Part shown: one piece after another, positions 45,399-55,060 of the stretch
Numbering within the stretch: the first letter of the stretch is position 1
How the letters are laid out: every line of letters starts with the position of its first letter
DNA from: Planctomycetia bacterium
GTDB lineage: Bacteria > Planctomycetota > Planctomycetia > Pirellulales > Thermoguttaceae
Reading direction: 5' to 3'
NCBI GenBank assembly: GCA_030527015.1
Contig: JAUNBR010000012.1
Coordinates: 1 to 64,000, forward strand
Length of the DNA: 64,000 nt
The notes under the pieces: generated by a model
What the model was told of the DNA's origin: nothing
Databases searched by the model: none
The model's input: the letters and a program-made list of their open reading frames with translations, nothing else
Position numbers and translations under genes: made by a program

Positions 45399-46063
45399 GA
45401 CGAATTTCCTCCCTTTCTCTTCTGACTCATTTCCGCCTCAGAAATCAGCTGCCTGACTTTTTCTTCCACCGACTTCAGAATTTCATCATCCGTCATTTCA
45501 GCCATTTCTTCCACAGAAATCGCATCACCATAAGCCACCGTAATTTTCTGACATTTCGGAAACTTCTTTCCGCGAGGAAATGCCAGACCAGCTCCATACA
45601 CCCCACAGGGAACGATCGCCGCCTTTCCACGTCTGGCCAGCGATATAAAACCAGCACGAAATGGTAACATCCCACAGTCTGAACGCGTTCCTTCCGGGAA
45701 AATAACCACCGGATTTCCCGCCTTTAAACGTTTTAACGTTTCTTTTACCCCTCCATATCCACTTCCCTCCAGAGAAACAGGAAATGCATTTAATAAATGA
45801 ATGATCCTTCCAAAAAAACGTTTCGTCCACTTTTCCCCTTCAAAAAGTGTACTGCGCGCCATATAATGACATATCCGTAAACACCCGATTCCCACTAAAG
45901 GCGGGTCCAAAAAACTTTCATGATTCGCGACGATTAAGACGGCACCCTCCGACGGAATCTTTCGGTTATGTAAATAACGGACTCTAAAATATATTACAAA
46001 ATAAATCCAGACCAGCGTTTTCACGAAATTATAAAAACACCGACGAAAAAAATTCTTTATCAT
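45395..46063 (-). CDS. plsC: 1-acyl-sn-glycerol-3-phosphate acyltransferase (PlsC)
   Basis: Makes phosphatidic acid from lysophosphatidic acid at the inner membrane. The catalytic HX4D motif is H48-D53 in VANHESFLDPPLVG. The phosphate-binding FPEGTRSDCGMLPFRAGFISLA motif follows near residue 124. An N-terminal membrane-associated helix (about 8-27) precedes it. It has 222 residues, typical. It follows cmk by 161 bp in the common cmk-plsC order. Confidence 0.93.
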   Translation of the reverse strand: MIKNFFRRCFYNFVKTLVWIYFVIYFRVRYLHNRKIPSEGAVLIVANHESFLDPPLVGIGCLRICHYMARSTLFEGEKWTKRFFGRIIHLLNAFPVSLEGSGYGGVKETLKRLKAGNPVVIFPEGTRSDCGMLPFRAGFISLARRGKAAIVPCGVYGAGLAFPRGKKFPKCQKITVAYGDAISVEEMAEMTDDEILKSVEEKVRQLISEAEMSQKRKGGNSS

Positions 46064-46224
46064 AAGCTGCTTTTTTTATATGGATAATATGAAATCACTT
46101 TTAAATTTTACTGTACATATACTTTATACAGCTTTTCCTTTAAATTTCCGTTTTACACGATTCTAAATTCTGGCTTTTTTCTGTAAAAATACACCATTTC
46201 TCTGACCGTTTTTTTCAAAAATAT

Positions 46225-46890
46225 TTAACGTAACACCAGATCTGGATATTTTTTAATCACAGTATGAATAATCTGCTCAGCCACTTCTTCTGCGGTCATT
46301 CCATCCGAAAAAATAGAAATCGCATCCGGTGCCGCGCGCAGCGGTGCCAGTTCCCGTTCTGAATCTTCCTTATCTCTCTTTAAAATTCCCCTTAAAATTT
46401 CATCATAATTCGCCGACTCTCCCTGACGACATTTCTGCTGATACCGCCGCCGTGCCCGCTCTTCTGCGCTGGCATCCAAGAAAAATTTTACCTCCGCTTC
46501 AGGAAATACCACCGTTCCCTGATCACGTCCCTCTGTCACATAATTCTTATTTTTAGTAATTTCTCGCTGTTTTCGAGTTAAAATTTCACGAACACCGGCA
46601 TTCTCTGCTGCATATTTCGTAATCGCCGTAACCGGTAAACTCTCCACCTGCGAAGATACATCCTCTCCATTTATAAAAATACGCGCGCCGTCAAATTTTA
46701 ACTCCATCTTCCGGGCCACTTCCTCCAGCTCTTCTGGCCGCGCCCAGTCCACCCCTGCCCGTGATCCTGCCAGAGCCACACTCCGATACATGATTCCCGT
46801 TTTTAAATACTCAAAACCTAATCGTTCTGATACTTTTTCGGCTACTGTACTTTTACCTGACCCCGCGGGCCCGTCTATCGTTATGATCAT
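46225..46890 (-). CDS. cmk: Cytidylate kinase
   Basis: Phosphorylates CMP and dCMP using ATP. The P-loop GPAGSGKST is at residues 7-15 (MIITIDGPAGSGKSTVAEKV). The substrate-binding YLKTGIMYRSVAL, the RDQGTVVFPEAEVKFFLDASAEERARRR motif and the lid-region DKEDSERELAPLRAAPDAI follow. It has 221 residues, normal. The ribosome site is weak. First gene of the cmk-plsC-DUF4261 group. Confidence 0.95.
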   Translation of the reverse strand: MIITIDGPAGSGKSTVAEKVSERLGFEYLKTGIMYRSVALAGSRAGVDWARPEELEEVARKMELKFDGARIFINGEDVSSQVESLPVTAITKYAAENAGVREILTRKQREITKNKNYVTEGRDQGTVVFPEAEVKFFLDASAEERARRRYQQKCRQGESANYDEILRGILKRDKEDSERELAPLRAAPDAISIFSDGMTAEEVAEQIIHTVIKKYPDLVLR

Positions 46891-46932
46891 GAATTTTAAA
46901 ATTTTGATATTTTTTGATTTTTTATAGTCTTA

Positions 46933-47196
46933 CTTTTCTGGTTTTTATTTTTAAACTTCCTTTTTTTGCGGCTCTAAAATCAGGAATTTCAGCGAAGCAA
47001 AAAATACTGGGGAAAACAAAAATTTACGGTATCTCTGGTATAAAACCTGGTATATCCCAGATTCTCTACCATTTTTGCTTCTCTGGTATTTCATACCTGA
47101 TTCACGAAAAATCCCGTTCCTCATGCATTTTACTTCGCGAAAAATGCATGCTTTTAGAACCGCCAAAAATGGAAATTTATACGAGAACCTGTATAT
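46933..47196. repeat. GCGAAGC elements, F then R
   Basis: 46933-47043 is an F copy (CTGGTTTTTATTTTTAAACT, core CAGCGAAGCAAAAAATAC). 47092-47196 is an R copy (ATACCTGATTCACGAAAAAT, core CTTCGCGAAAAATGC, end GAGAACCTGTATA). They flank the upstream side of cmk. Confidence 0.7.
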
Positions 47197-47292
47197 TTCT
47201 CTTTCTGAATACTAAACAAAATCCCTGCTTTTATTTATTTTAAACGGAAATAAAAAAAAGAAATCTAAAATATAATCAGAGGATTCTTCACT

Positions 47293-48624
47293 CTAAAATT
47301 TTCGTTCGTCAATTACTCTCTGCAGCTTTCCTTCACTGCGCCGTAAAGTTCTTGGTGCCACCATGGTAATTTTCACCTTCAGACCGATAATCCGTTCCAC
47401 GGAATACACTAATTCTTTTTGCAGTTTTTCATAAGAAGAGATAATATCTCCATCAAAAAGTTCACTGTCTATTTCCACTTTTATCTCCACCTGATCCAGA
47501 CCTCCTACACGTGTAAGAATAATCTGATAATGAGGAAGGGTTCCTTCCACACGCATAATCGCCGTTTCGATCTGTGATGGAAACACGTTTATACCACGAA
47601 TAATCAGCATATCATCACTGCGGCGGCTAATACGGTGAATCCGCCGTATGGTACGTCCACAGGGACAGGGTGACGTCTCAATTTTTGTAATATCACGCGT
47701 TCTGTAACGCAGCATGGGCATGGCGCGCTTACTGAGTGTGGATAACACCAGCTCTCCTTCCTCTCCATCTGGTAAAACCTCCAGCGTTTCTGGATGAATG
47801 ATTTCTGGATAAAAATGATCTTCAAAAATATGCATTCCGTCTTGGCAGTAACATTCCGCTCCCACCCCGGGTCCTGCCATTTCTGACAGACCATAAATAT
47901 CATACGCTTTTATGCTCGTCATCTGTTCCACCCGGGCTCTCATGGCTTCCGTCCATGGTTCTGCACCAAAAATACCGATTCTCAGGGGTAATTCCCGCAT
48001 ATCCACGCCCATACTCATGGCCTGATCGATCAGATGTAAAAAATAACTCGGCGTACAAGAAATCGCAGTACTCCCTAAATCACGCATCAGCATAATCTGA
48101 CGTTCTGTATTTCCCACGGAAACTGGAACGACAGTCGCTCCAAGACACTCGATTCCCATATGGAGTCCCAGACCACCAGTAAAAAGTCCATATCCGTACG
48201 CGTTTTGTACGATATCCCCTCTCTGCACTCCAAAAGATGCCAGGCTCCGGGCGACCACCTCTCGCCACACATCTAAATCGGACTGCGTATATGCCACGAC
48301 GATCGGTTTTCCCGTGGTTCCGCTGGACGCATGAAAACGAACGATTTCCTTCATTTCCGCCGCGAACATCCCTCGTGGATAAGTATCTCGTAAATCAGTT
48401 TTCTTCGTAAACGGTAAAAGAGATATGTCTTTTATATTCTGAATATGCCTGGGAGATACTCCCATTTCCGCCATTCTTTCTCGATAAAGCGGCACCTGTT
48501 CATATGCGAGATTCACAATTTTTTGTAATCGAACAGTCTGTAACTCCCGCATCTGAGAAAGAGGTAAATAATCTGTACTGCTGATGGGATTAAAATAAGA
48601 AGTGGATAACACAGAATCATTCAT
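47293..48624 (-). CDS. Phenylacetate--CoA ligase family protein (PaaK-like)
   Basis: Adenylate-forming enzyme that activates an aryl acid to its CoA thioester. The ATP-binding loop is FHASSGTTGKPIVVAYTQ, followed by GAEPWTEAMRARVEQ, YDIYGLSEMAGPGVGAEC, and the hinge and C-terminal RTRDITKIE...GRTIRRIHRISRRSDDMLIIRGINVFPSQIE. All are PaaK-type. It has 443 residues, as expected. In anaerobes PaaK homologues often serve indolepyruvate ferredoxin oxidoreductase-linked amino-acid fermentation; no iorAB is adjacent, so that is conjecture. It is the last gene before the candidate origin. Confidence 0.92.
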   Translation of the reverse strand: MNDSVLSTSYFNPISSTDYLPLSQMRELQTVRLQKIVNLAYEQVPLYRERMAEMGVSPRHIQNIKDISLLPFTKKTDLRDTYPRGMFAAEMKEIVRFHASSGTTGKPIVVAYTQSDLDVWREVVARSLASFGVQRGDIVQNAYGYGLFTGGLGLHMGIECLGATVVPVSVGNTERQIMLMRDLGSTAISCTPSYFLHLIDQAMSMGVDMRELPLRIGIFGAEPWTEAMRARVEQMTSIKAYDIYGLSEMAGPGVGAECYCQDGMHIFEDHFYPEIIHPETLEVLPDGEEGELVLSTLSKRAMPMLRYRTRDITKIETSPCPCGRTIRRIHRISRRSDDMLIIRGINVFPSQIETAIMRVEGTLPHYQIILTRVGGLDQVEIKVEIDSELFDGDIISSYEKLQKELVYSVERIIGLKVKITMVAPRTLRRSEGKLQRVIDERKF

Positions 48625-48673
48625 GGAATATTTTATAACTTAATAATAGGAAAATCGTATAATATGAAATTAT

Positions 48674-48968
48674 TATATCCGATACACGATAAAATTCAGC
48701 TTCTCCGGAATTTTGCTTCACTGAAAATAACTGCTTTTAGAGACGCATTAAACGAAAATTTAAAGCGGAGACAGTATATTTATTTTACACGCCCGATGAA
48801 AATTTGTCTACTCCCCGTTATTTTATATTTTTTATAGATATTTTCATAATCATACGGGTTTTATACCCGACGTACTATAAAATTTCCGCTTCCCCGGCAT
48901 TTTTACTTCACAAAAAATATCTGCTTTCAGAGCAGAATAAAACAGAAATTTTAAAAGAAGCCCGTATA
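48674..48968 (-). repeat. Two R GCGAAGC elements
   Basis: 48674-48778 (TATATCCGATACACGATAAA to AGCGGAGACAGTATA) and 48861-48968 (TATACCCGACGTACTATAAA to AGAAGCCCGTATA). Confidence 0.8.
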
Positions 48969-48999
48969 TTTTATGCAGTACAAAAAGTATGTGTATTTT

Positions 49000-49545
49000 A
49001 AATTAAGAAAAAATATTTTAAAATCATAGTTTTATGGGAAATTAAATATATCTTTTAAGAAATCATAAAAAAAATTATATACTTAATTAGACGTAAACTG
49101 TCATCCTTAAATTTACTGAATCTATAAATTTTACTTTTAGGTATTTTGTTTAAAGTAAATAGATTATTCCATGTGTTTAACTTTATAAGATAATTAGTTT
49201 TCTTAGTTCTTAAAAATCGAAAGAGAATCACTAAAAGAAGATTTTTTTATAATAATATAATATTAATATTTAAATAATATTATTATAACGTGTAAAAAGA
49301 ATGTCGAAAACTGAATGTCACTTTCTTTATAATCCGTAAATTATAGGTTTAAACGAAAATAATTGGAAAGTTATCCACGTGGATAACCTGTCAATTTACT
49401 GTCGATGAAATGTCACGAAAAAGATAAAAAATTAAGAGGGATAAAATACAAAATTTATAGTAATTTGATGAATGTCACGAAAATGTGAGTTATCCACATA
49501 AAAACTTTAAAAAGAAACATAAAATGACATTTTATCCACATTCAC
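49000..49545. other. Candidate chromosomal replication origin (oriC-like)
   Basis: A gene-free stretch of about 550 bp. Four DnaA-box-like 9-mers are visible: TTATCCACG at 49371-49379 with its inverted partner at 49378-49386 (together TTATCCACGTGGATAA), and TTATCCACA, the exact consensus, at 49490-49498 and 49532-49540. An A+T tract lies to the left (about 49010-49300, e.g. ATAATATTAATATTTAAATA), suitable for unwinding. A second motif recurs: GATGAA(A)TGTCACGAAAA at 49404 and 49467, with TGTC variants at 49310-49320. The non-coding + strand changes from C-rich to G-rich around here. dnaA is not in the window. Function is inferred, not shown. Confidence 0.6.
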
Positions 49546-49767
49546 TGCTTCTGATTTAAATTTTCGTTTTGTGGGTTCTGAAAACCGGTATATTCTGTGA
49601 AGAAAAATGCAGACTGTTCTCACGGCAGACTGTAAAAGCGGAATTTTGTAGTGCATCAGGCATATACTGATTTACCTTTAAATTTTTGTTTTATGAGTTC
49701 TGGACACCGGCATTTTCAGTGAAGCAAAAATGCCGAGGAAACGGAATTTTGTCATGTATCGGGTATA
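49541..49767 (+). repeat. Two F GCGAAGC elements sharing an end
   Basis: 49541-49664 (apex GTGAAGAAAAATGC with an AGACTGTTCTCACGGCAGAC insert) and 49663-49767 (TATACTGATTTACCTTTAAA, core CAGTGAAGCAAAAATGCCG, end CATGTATCGGGTATAA). Confidence 0.8.
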
Positions 49768-49771
49768 AAAA

Positions 49772-49804
49772 ACACCGCCTGAAATAAAAATCTCAGAGCG
49801 GTGT
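49772..49804 (-). terminator. Terminator of the HEAT-like gene
   Basis: ACACCGCCTGA pairs with TCAGAGCGGTGT (one bulged A) around an A/T loop, followed on the minus strand by TTTTTT. It lies 27 bp from the stop. Confidence 0.8.
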
Positions 49805-49830
49805 GTAAATTATTTATTTTACGGTGACAA

Positions 49831-51558
49831 TTATTGCATCATGCTGCGGTAAGTTTTACACCGTTCCACGACTTTTGGATCCTGACATTTTTCGATAATT
49901 TCATCCAGCAGAGGAATAAAATATTCTTTATTAGGACGCCGAAGATTATTATGGTGTGCCAGATCCGCCAGAGCTTTATACGCAGATTCTCTCAGGGAAT
50001 CTATTTTTGTATATTTATACGCGAATTCTGCGCTTTTTACATCTCGAATCGCGCTGATACGGCTAAGAATGAGCTTTCGTTCTTCATCCCGAGTGGATTT
50101 TTTCATGGCGAATTCTAGAGCTGCCAATTTTTCATTCGCTGGTGCATCCGTCGTGGGTAATGTAATGACACGGATAAAAGCACGTAGGGCGGCGATTTTT
50201 TGTGAATCTGTGAATAAATTATCTGTGTTTTCAAAAATTTCGCGCATGGAACCAGCATATTTTGCGTGAGGAAAATTACATAAACCTCGGACTGCCGCAT
50301 CCTGTGTTTCTTTATTTTGTATTCCCGCTTTAATGATTTCCCATGCGGCATCATCTCCGATACGCCCCAGCAGTGAAAACCACGGCTGAGGATTATCTCC
50401 GATTCGGGCACGCACAGCTTCTGAAGAACCACCACAGCGTCCTACAATTATCTTTTCTGCTTTTTCACGTTCAGCTCCGGGAGGAAATAAAACCAGAATG
50501 TCGAGTAAGTCATTAATGTGGTTATTTCCGGCCACCGCGACAGCATTCGTAAACATAACCAGCCGGTTTTCACAGTTTTCAGATTTAGCTTCCGATAAAA
50601 TTTTATCCAGAGCAGCTCCTGAGTTTCGCCGTGCTAAAATTTCTGAAATAACACTTTTTCTTCTATTATCTTGGGTGGAGCCAAGAGCATTTAATAAGGC
50701 TTCGTCAAAACCTTCAGACATTATTCCGCTGGCTAAATTTATCATCAGGTTATGATCATAATTCAGAGCTAAATCGATAATCAGAGAAACTTCATTTTTC
50801 GTGGCGAGCTTTTCCAGAGCTAAAACTCCAGTACGTTTCAGAAGCACCGCCATTTCATTATTAGATTCAGGCTGCATTTTCGCTGCGGAAACCGCGTATG
50901 GAGTATATTTTCTGTCGCCGATCTGGGTGATGGCAGTAAGAATTCCGATTTTTTCTTCCAGAGATAACGTGTCATATTTTTTCATCCACGTTTCCAGAAC
51001 AGAATGATCGGCATAAGGAAGACTCATGGGAAAATCTGTTTCCACAGGAATCGTGGGATCCTGAAGGAACTGAGTTAAAGTATTTTGAATACTCGTTTTT
51101 ATTCGAGGATCGGCGTTATTTTGATAATCTTTAAGCGCGGCGACACCTTTTTCTCCCATGACGGCCAGAGTACGAATCGCTTCGTCACAGACAGTGTATT
51201 CTTTATTTTTTAATTGGGTTAAAACGATCTGAATTTCATTTTCTGTTCCTGTATATCTGAGTAATTGTAAAAGCTCGGTCCGGGTAAACGCAGGAGTGGC
51301 GTCCGCAGCCAGAGCATCCGTTATGGATTTATTTATCGCGTTCCGTAAATCGGTGTCCGTGCCGGCCTTCATACACAGATTTACTAAAGAAACATGAGCA
51401 TTTTCACACTGTTTCGTATCTTGTGAACTGAGCTGAGTTATTATCTCAGGAATCTTTAGTGTTTCGTTCGCGTATATGGAATGACACAAAATATTTTCAG
51501 TCAGACAGAGAATGGCCAGGAAGAATAAATGGAGATATATATTTTTTATAATTTTCAT
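49831..51558 (-). CDS. Exported HEAT-repeat-like protein
   Basis: 575 residues with a signal peptide (MKIIKNIYLHLFFLAILCLT, cut near SIYANE). The mature protein is a string of paired helices spaced about 35-40 residues with hydrophobic repeats typical of HEAT/armadillo solenoids: ELLQLLRYTGTENEIQIVLTQL, EAIRTLAVMGEKGVAALKDY, AVLLKRTGVLALEKLATKNE, AALRAFIRVI, and more. No enzymatic motif. A scaffold or binding role is likely. The start at 51558 precedes the signal peptide and has AAGG upstream; an in-frame start at 51660 would translate a repeat element. It is the first gene right of the candidate origin. Confidence 0.82.
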   Translation of the reverse strand: MKIIKNIYLHLFFLAILCLTENILCHSIYANETLKIPEIITQLSSQDTKQCENAHVSLVNLCMKAGTDTDLRNAINKSITDALAADATPAFTRTELLQLLRYTGTENEIQIVLTQLKNKEYTVCDEAIRTLAVMGEKGVAALKDYQNNADPRIKTSIQNTLTQFLQDPTIPVETDFPMSLPYADHSVLETWMKKYDTLSLEEKIGILTAITQIGDRKYTPYAVSAAKMQPESNNEMAVLLKRTGVLALEKLATKNEVSLIIDLALNYDHNLMINLASGIMSEGFDEALLNALGSTQDNRRKSVISEILARRNSGAALDKILSEAKSENCENRLVMFTNAVAVAGNNHINDLLDILVLFPPGAEREKAEKIIVGRCGGSSEAVRARIGDNPQPWFSLLGRIGDDAAWEIIKAGIQNKETQDAAVRGLCNFPHAKYAGSMREIFENTDNLFTDSQKIAALRAFIRVITLPTTDAPANEKLAALEFAMKKSTRDEERKLILSRISAIRDVKSAEFAYKYTKIDSLRESAYKALADLAHHNNLRRPNKEYFIPLLDEIIEKCQDPKVVERCKTYRSMMQ

Positions 51559-51585
51559 GATTAAAACCTTCCGTTTTTTTATTAT

Positions 51586-51993
51586 TATACCCGATTCACT
51601 ATAAATTTCCGTTTTTCGGTATTTTTGCTGCACGGAAATGTCTGCTTCAGAGCCGTACAAAATGGAAATTTAAAGGAAAATTAGAGTATAAAAAGAATGA
51701 TATATTTATGCCTGATGCATTCTGGTATTTCACTTTCGGCAGATATGTTTTACAGAACATGTCCGTTTTTAGAGCCGCATAAAAGGAAATTCAAAACAAA
51801 ACAGGATAATACGATAAAAATGTTTTTTTGGATTATTTTCTCTGGTGCAGGAGGATATAAAATCTGCATTCAGAGGGTGCTGTGGGGCATATATCCGATG
51901 CATTATAAAACCCGCTTTCCAGCATTTTATTTCGTGAAAAATGCCTGCTTCAGATCCCCGTAAAACGGAAATTTAAAGGAAAATCAGGTATAT
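51586..51993 (-). repeat. Three R GCGAAGC elements
   Basis: 51586-51690 (TATACCCGATTCACTATAAA to AAATTAGAGTATAA), 51700-51809 (degenerate, TATGCCTGATGCATTCTGG to CAAAACAGGATAA), and 51890-51993 (ATATCCGATGCATTATAAAA to GAAAATCAGGTATATA). Confidence 0.7.
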
Positions 51994-52153
51994 AAATGGA
52001 TATGAGGCTCACTTTAAATTTTAATTTTACATGGTCTAAAATCTGCCACTTTATGCGTCATGAAATGATGCGGTTATGATGTCTGCAGACAGAAAAAGTG
52101 AAATTATACTAATTATATTATTTATGTATAAAGTGAGATCTGTATAAAAATGA

Positions 52154-53416
52154 TTATATTACGGGAATTACATATGGGAATCTTTGGGGACGTAAAACCA
52201 TTTTTGTAGCCTGTTCATCTCCGATAAAAACACATTTTTCCGAGTCCCATTTTAACGGGCGATTTACTTTATAACAGATATTCATCAGTTGGCATAAAGT
52301 GGCGGTATTCGCGGCGTAAGCCACATCTTGAAATGGGCGCAGACGATTTCTTACACAGTACGCGAAATCTGCCATGATATTTTTAGCGCCTCCATGATAA
52401 CGGCGAATGTCCACGGAGTGAAGTGGTTTTACTTTATTTCTGTCATCACCATGATTAAAATTACGTTCAGAACCTACAAAACATATATCTTTTGCGCCAC
52501 GATGATAAAGTTTAAAACCATTTTTATAAATGGCGCAGCATCCCTGATTCGGATTTTCAGGAGATTCAGGTGGTAAAATTTCCACAGGTTCCTGGTCATC
52601 CAGACCCATGATATAAAGTGTACCGCCGAATTTATGAGCACCCCAGTCAGCCAAAAAACCATTTCCGTATTCTGAATAATTACGCCATCCTCCTCCATAA
52701 CTTCCACTGCAGCGCTCAGGATGATAAGCTGCCACAGGAGCCTGTCCCTGCCACCTGTCCCAGTCCAGATATTCAGGTTCTTTTTCTGCAGGAAGATAAC
52801 ATTCTTTAGGAGGATTTCCGACGGTCACATAAGCCTCTTTTACGTGGCCGATCGCTCCACTACGGATGATAGGAGCGATATATCCGTAATCTTCCATAAC
52901 TCTCTGACTGCCGCCGGTGACGACACGATTATACATTCTTGCCGCACGCACGATCTGGTGACTTTCCATGGGAGTCAGAGTCAGAGGTTTTTCACAGTAC
53001 ACATCTTTTCCTGCGATACATGCTTCGACTGTAATTTTTGTGTGCCAGTGATCCGGTGTGGCGTTAATAATGACATCCACATCTTTCCGAGCGAGAATAT
53101 CTTCATAATGAGAAAAAATTAAACAGTCTTTATTCTTATAATAATTATTAATTCGGTTCTGTCCACGTTCAATTAAATGTTTTTTATTACAGTCACAGAC
53201 ACCGATAACCTGAAAATTTGGATCACGCATGGCTCCAGACTGGAGATCCGGGCCGCGGCTTCCCACGCCGATGACCATGGTGATTAAACGGGAATTCGCA
53301 GAAAGTTTTCCGTTTAATCCCACGGCAGAACCGGGAATAATAGATGGTAAAAAAATACTTGCAGTACTGGCGGCCAAAAATTGTCGCCGGGTAAATGTGT
53401 GAGATGTTTTTTTCAT
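52154..53416 (-). CDS. Tat-exported Gfo/Idh/MocA family oxidoreductase
   Basis: 420 residues. The N-terminus is a twin-arginine signal (TFTRRQFLAASTASIFLPSI), so the folded enzyme with bound NAD(P) is exported. The Rossmann fold starts with MVIGVGSRGPDLQSGAM, then VIGVCDCNKKH. The family motif EKPLTLT is at about residue 139 in CEKPLTLTPMESHQIV, with NATPDHWHTKI before it. The C-terminal half carries WGAHKFGGTLYIMGL. Planctomycetes carry dozens of these; they act on sugars or cyclitols, the substrate here being unknown. AAAGGAGA lies 8 bases before the ATG. Confidence 0.93.
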   Translation of the reverse strand: MKKTSHTFTRRQFLAASTASIFLPSIIPGSAVGLNGKLSANSRLITMVIGVGSRGPDLQSGAMRDPNFQVIGVCDCNKKHLIERGQNRINNYYKNKDCLIFSHYEDILARKDVDVIINATPDHWHTKITVEACIAGKDVYCEKPLTLTPMESHQIVRAARMYNRVVTGGSQRVMEDYGYIAPIIRSGAIGHVKEAYVTVGNPPKECYLPAEKEPEYLDWDRWQGQAPVAAYHPERCSGSYGGGWRNYSEYGNGFLADWGAHKFGGTLYIMGLDDQEPVEILPPESPENPNQGCCAIYKNGFKLYHRGAKDICFVGSERNFNHGDDRNKVKPLHSVDIRRYHGGAKNIMADFAYCVRNRLRPFQDVAYAANTATLCQLMNICYKVNRPLKWDSEKCVFIGDEQATKMVLRPQRFPYVIPVI

Positions 53417-53503
53417 GAAATTTAGTCTCCTTTTTAAGGTATGAAATGGGGAAGGATGATAATCAGTTACGATAAATTTTAAGCTGTGGTATATGATACA
53501 TTA

Positions 53504-53609
53504 TATACTGGTTCCACTTTAAATTTCCGTTTTATGCGGCTCTGAAAGCAGGTATTTTCAGCGAAGTAAAAATGCCGGAAAAGCGGAATTTTATAATACA
53601 TCAGGTATA
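53504..53609 (+). repeat. GCGAAGC element, F copy (near consensus)
   Basis: TATACTGGTTCCACTTTAAA, TTTCCGTTTTATGCGGCTCT, core CAGCGAAGTAAAAATGCCGG, end ATAATACATCAGGTATAA. Confidence 0.85.
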
Positions 53610-53611
53610 AA

Positions 53612-53900
53612 TATTCGCTTTTTCTGTCGGCGTACCAGTATTTTGCTTTCGTGCCGGAGAAAAATAGAAATTTTAAGTGAGATCCGTATAAATGAAAATG
53701 AAGAGAAAAGTGTATTTAATAAAAAAAAGAATATGTGGCCACAAAAACCAAAAATAAAAATGAAATCAGTATAAAAGAGATAAGAAGTAAATAACATGAA
53801 GTGTTACTTTAAATTTCCCTTATGAGTATACTAAAAACAGGTATATTTAGTGATACAAAAATATCGCGGAAACGGAAATTTATAGTGACCCACGAAAAAT
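53612..53900. repeat. Scattered GCGAAGC fragments
   Basis: 53612-53690 is a shortened piece (CGCTTTTTCTGTCGGCG, GTGAGATCCGTATAA). 53800-53885 is a degenerate F copy (CACTTTAAATTTCCCTTATG, AGTGATACAAAAATATCGCG). Confidence 0.5.
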
Positions 53901-54234
53901 ATAAATTATTTCTTTAAGAATAACCTTCTTTTTAAAAAATATCAAGAATAAATTAAATATTTTTGAAAAAATTTAGTAAAAACGGATAAAATAATGGAAA
54001 TTTTATCTATAAATTATTATAATAGGAAATAAGATGTATCTGATGTACAGATAATTATTTTTTTGTATTTCATGAATATCCTGAATATTTTGTATCAGAG
54101 ATATGATTATTTTCGCTTCACGGTCATAAAAATAACTCTGGTTAAAATAACAGAAAACGAAAACAGTATATTATAAAAATGGAAAATATTTTATTTCTTA
54201 TAAAGATAAATAAGGTATGAATTTTCAATAAATT
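53901..54234. other. Very A+T-rich intergenic stretch
   Basis: About 330 bp upstream of ruvX, strongly A+T, with short poly-A/T runs. Nothing recognisable. Confidence 0.4.
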
Positions 54235-54334
54235 ATACCCGATTATAAAATTCCGCTTCACCGATATTTTTGTTTCGTAGAAAATGCTGGCTCAGAGCCA
54301 CATAAAACGGAAATTTAAAGTGGAAACAGGGTAA
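54235..54334 (-). repeat. GCGAAGC element, R copy
   Basis: TATACCCGATTATAAAATTC to AAAGTGGAAACAGGGTA; the copy ends about 20 bp before the ruvX start. Confidence 0.8.
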
Positions 54335-54354
54335 ACTAAAACAGGTAGAAAATA

Positions 54355-54864
54355 ATGGAAAAAGAGAGTTTATTAACAGAAAAAGGAAGAGTCGCGGGAA
54401 TCGATTATGGAACGGTAAGAATCGGTGTGTCATTATGTGATTTTGACAGAAAAATTGCCAGTCCATGGGAAAATTATACTCGAAGAAATGTGGAAGAAGA
54501 TGCTAAATATTTTCAGAAAATAGTTCAGGAATGTAAAATCACTCTTTTTGTCGTGGGATTACCCGTTCATATGAGTGGTGATGAGAGCGAAAAATCGAAA
54601 GAAGCCAGGAAATTTGGTGCCTGGCTGGCGTCTGTCACAAAAATTCCGGTATGTTATTTTGATGAGCGTTATTCATCTTGTGCTGCGGATGAACTGATGT
54701 GTTCTCTTGGTGGGAAAAAAAAACGTAAAGCACGGCGAGATAAAATCGCGGCATATGTAATTTTGAGCAGATGGCTGGAATTCATACAGAAAAGAAAAAA
54801 AATGAATCATTTTGATTTTTTGGAAATTTCAGAAGGAACGGAATCACTGGAAGAACATATATAA
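54355..54864 (+). CDS. ruvX: Holliday junction resolvase-like RuvX (YqgF)
   Basis: 169-residue RNase H-fold nuclease, essential in many bacteria; linked to 16S rRNA 5'-end maturation and Holliday junction cleavage. The first acidic residue is D20 in AGIDYGTVRIGVSLCD. VVGLPVHMSGDE carries the family GLPxxxxG motif. The second metal cluster is YFDERYSSCAADEL, and the last Asp is D126 in ARRDKIAAYVIL. The C-terminal DFLEISEGTESLEEHI is an extra tail. AGGTAG precedes the start. Confidence 0.93.
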   Translation: MEKESLLTEKGRVAGIDYGTVRIGVSLCDFDRKIASPWENYTRRNVEEDAKYFQKIVQECKITLFVVGLPVHMSGDESEKSKEARKFGAWLASVTKIPVCYFDERYSSCAADELMCSLGGKKKRKARRDKIAAYVILSRWLEFIQKRKKMNHFDFLEISEGTESLEEHI

Positions 54865-54877
54865 TTTTACTTTTTTT

Positions 54878-55060
54878 CCGATATATTATAAATTTCTGCT
54901 TTTATATCCGATGCATAATAGATTTTCGCTTTTTCTGTCCGGCGTATGCAGGCATTTTTAGCGAAATAAAATGCCTGAGAAGCGGAATTTTATAATCGGA
55001 TATAAGAATTTTGGTTTTAGAGCCGCACAAAAATGGAATTTTGAAATATAATCAGTATAA
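54878..55060. repeat. Composite of GCGAAGC pieces
   Basis: Two R starts in a row (CCGATATATTATAAATTTCT, TATATCCGATGCATAATAGA), then an F-like core (GGCATTTTTAGCGAAATAAA), then an R right end (TTGAAATATAATCAGTATAA). Confidence 0.6.
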
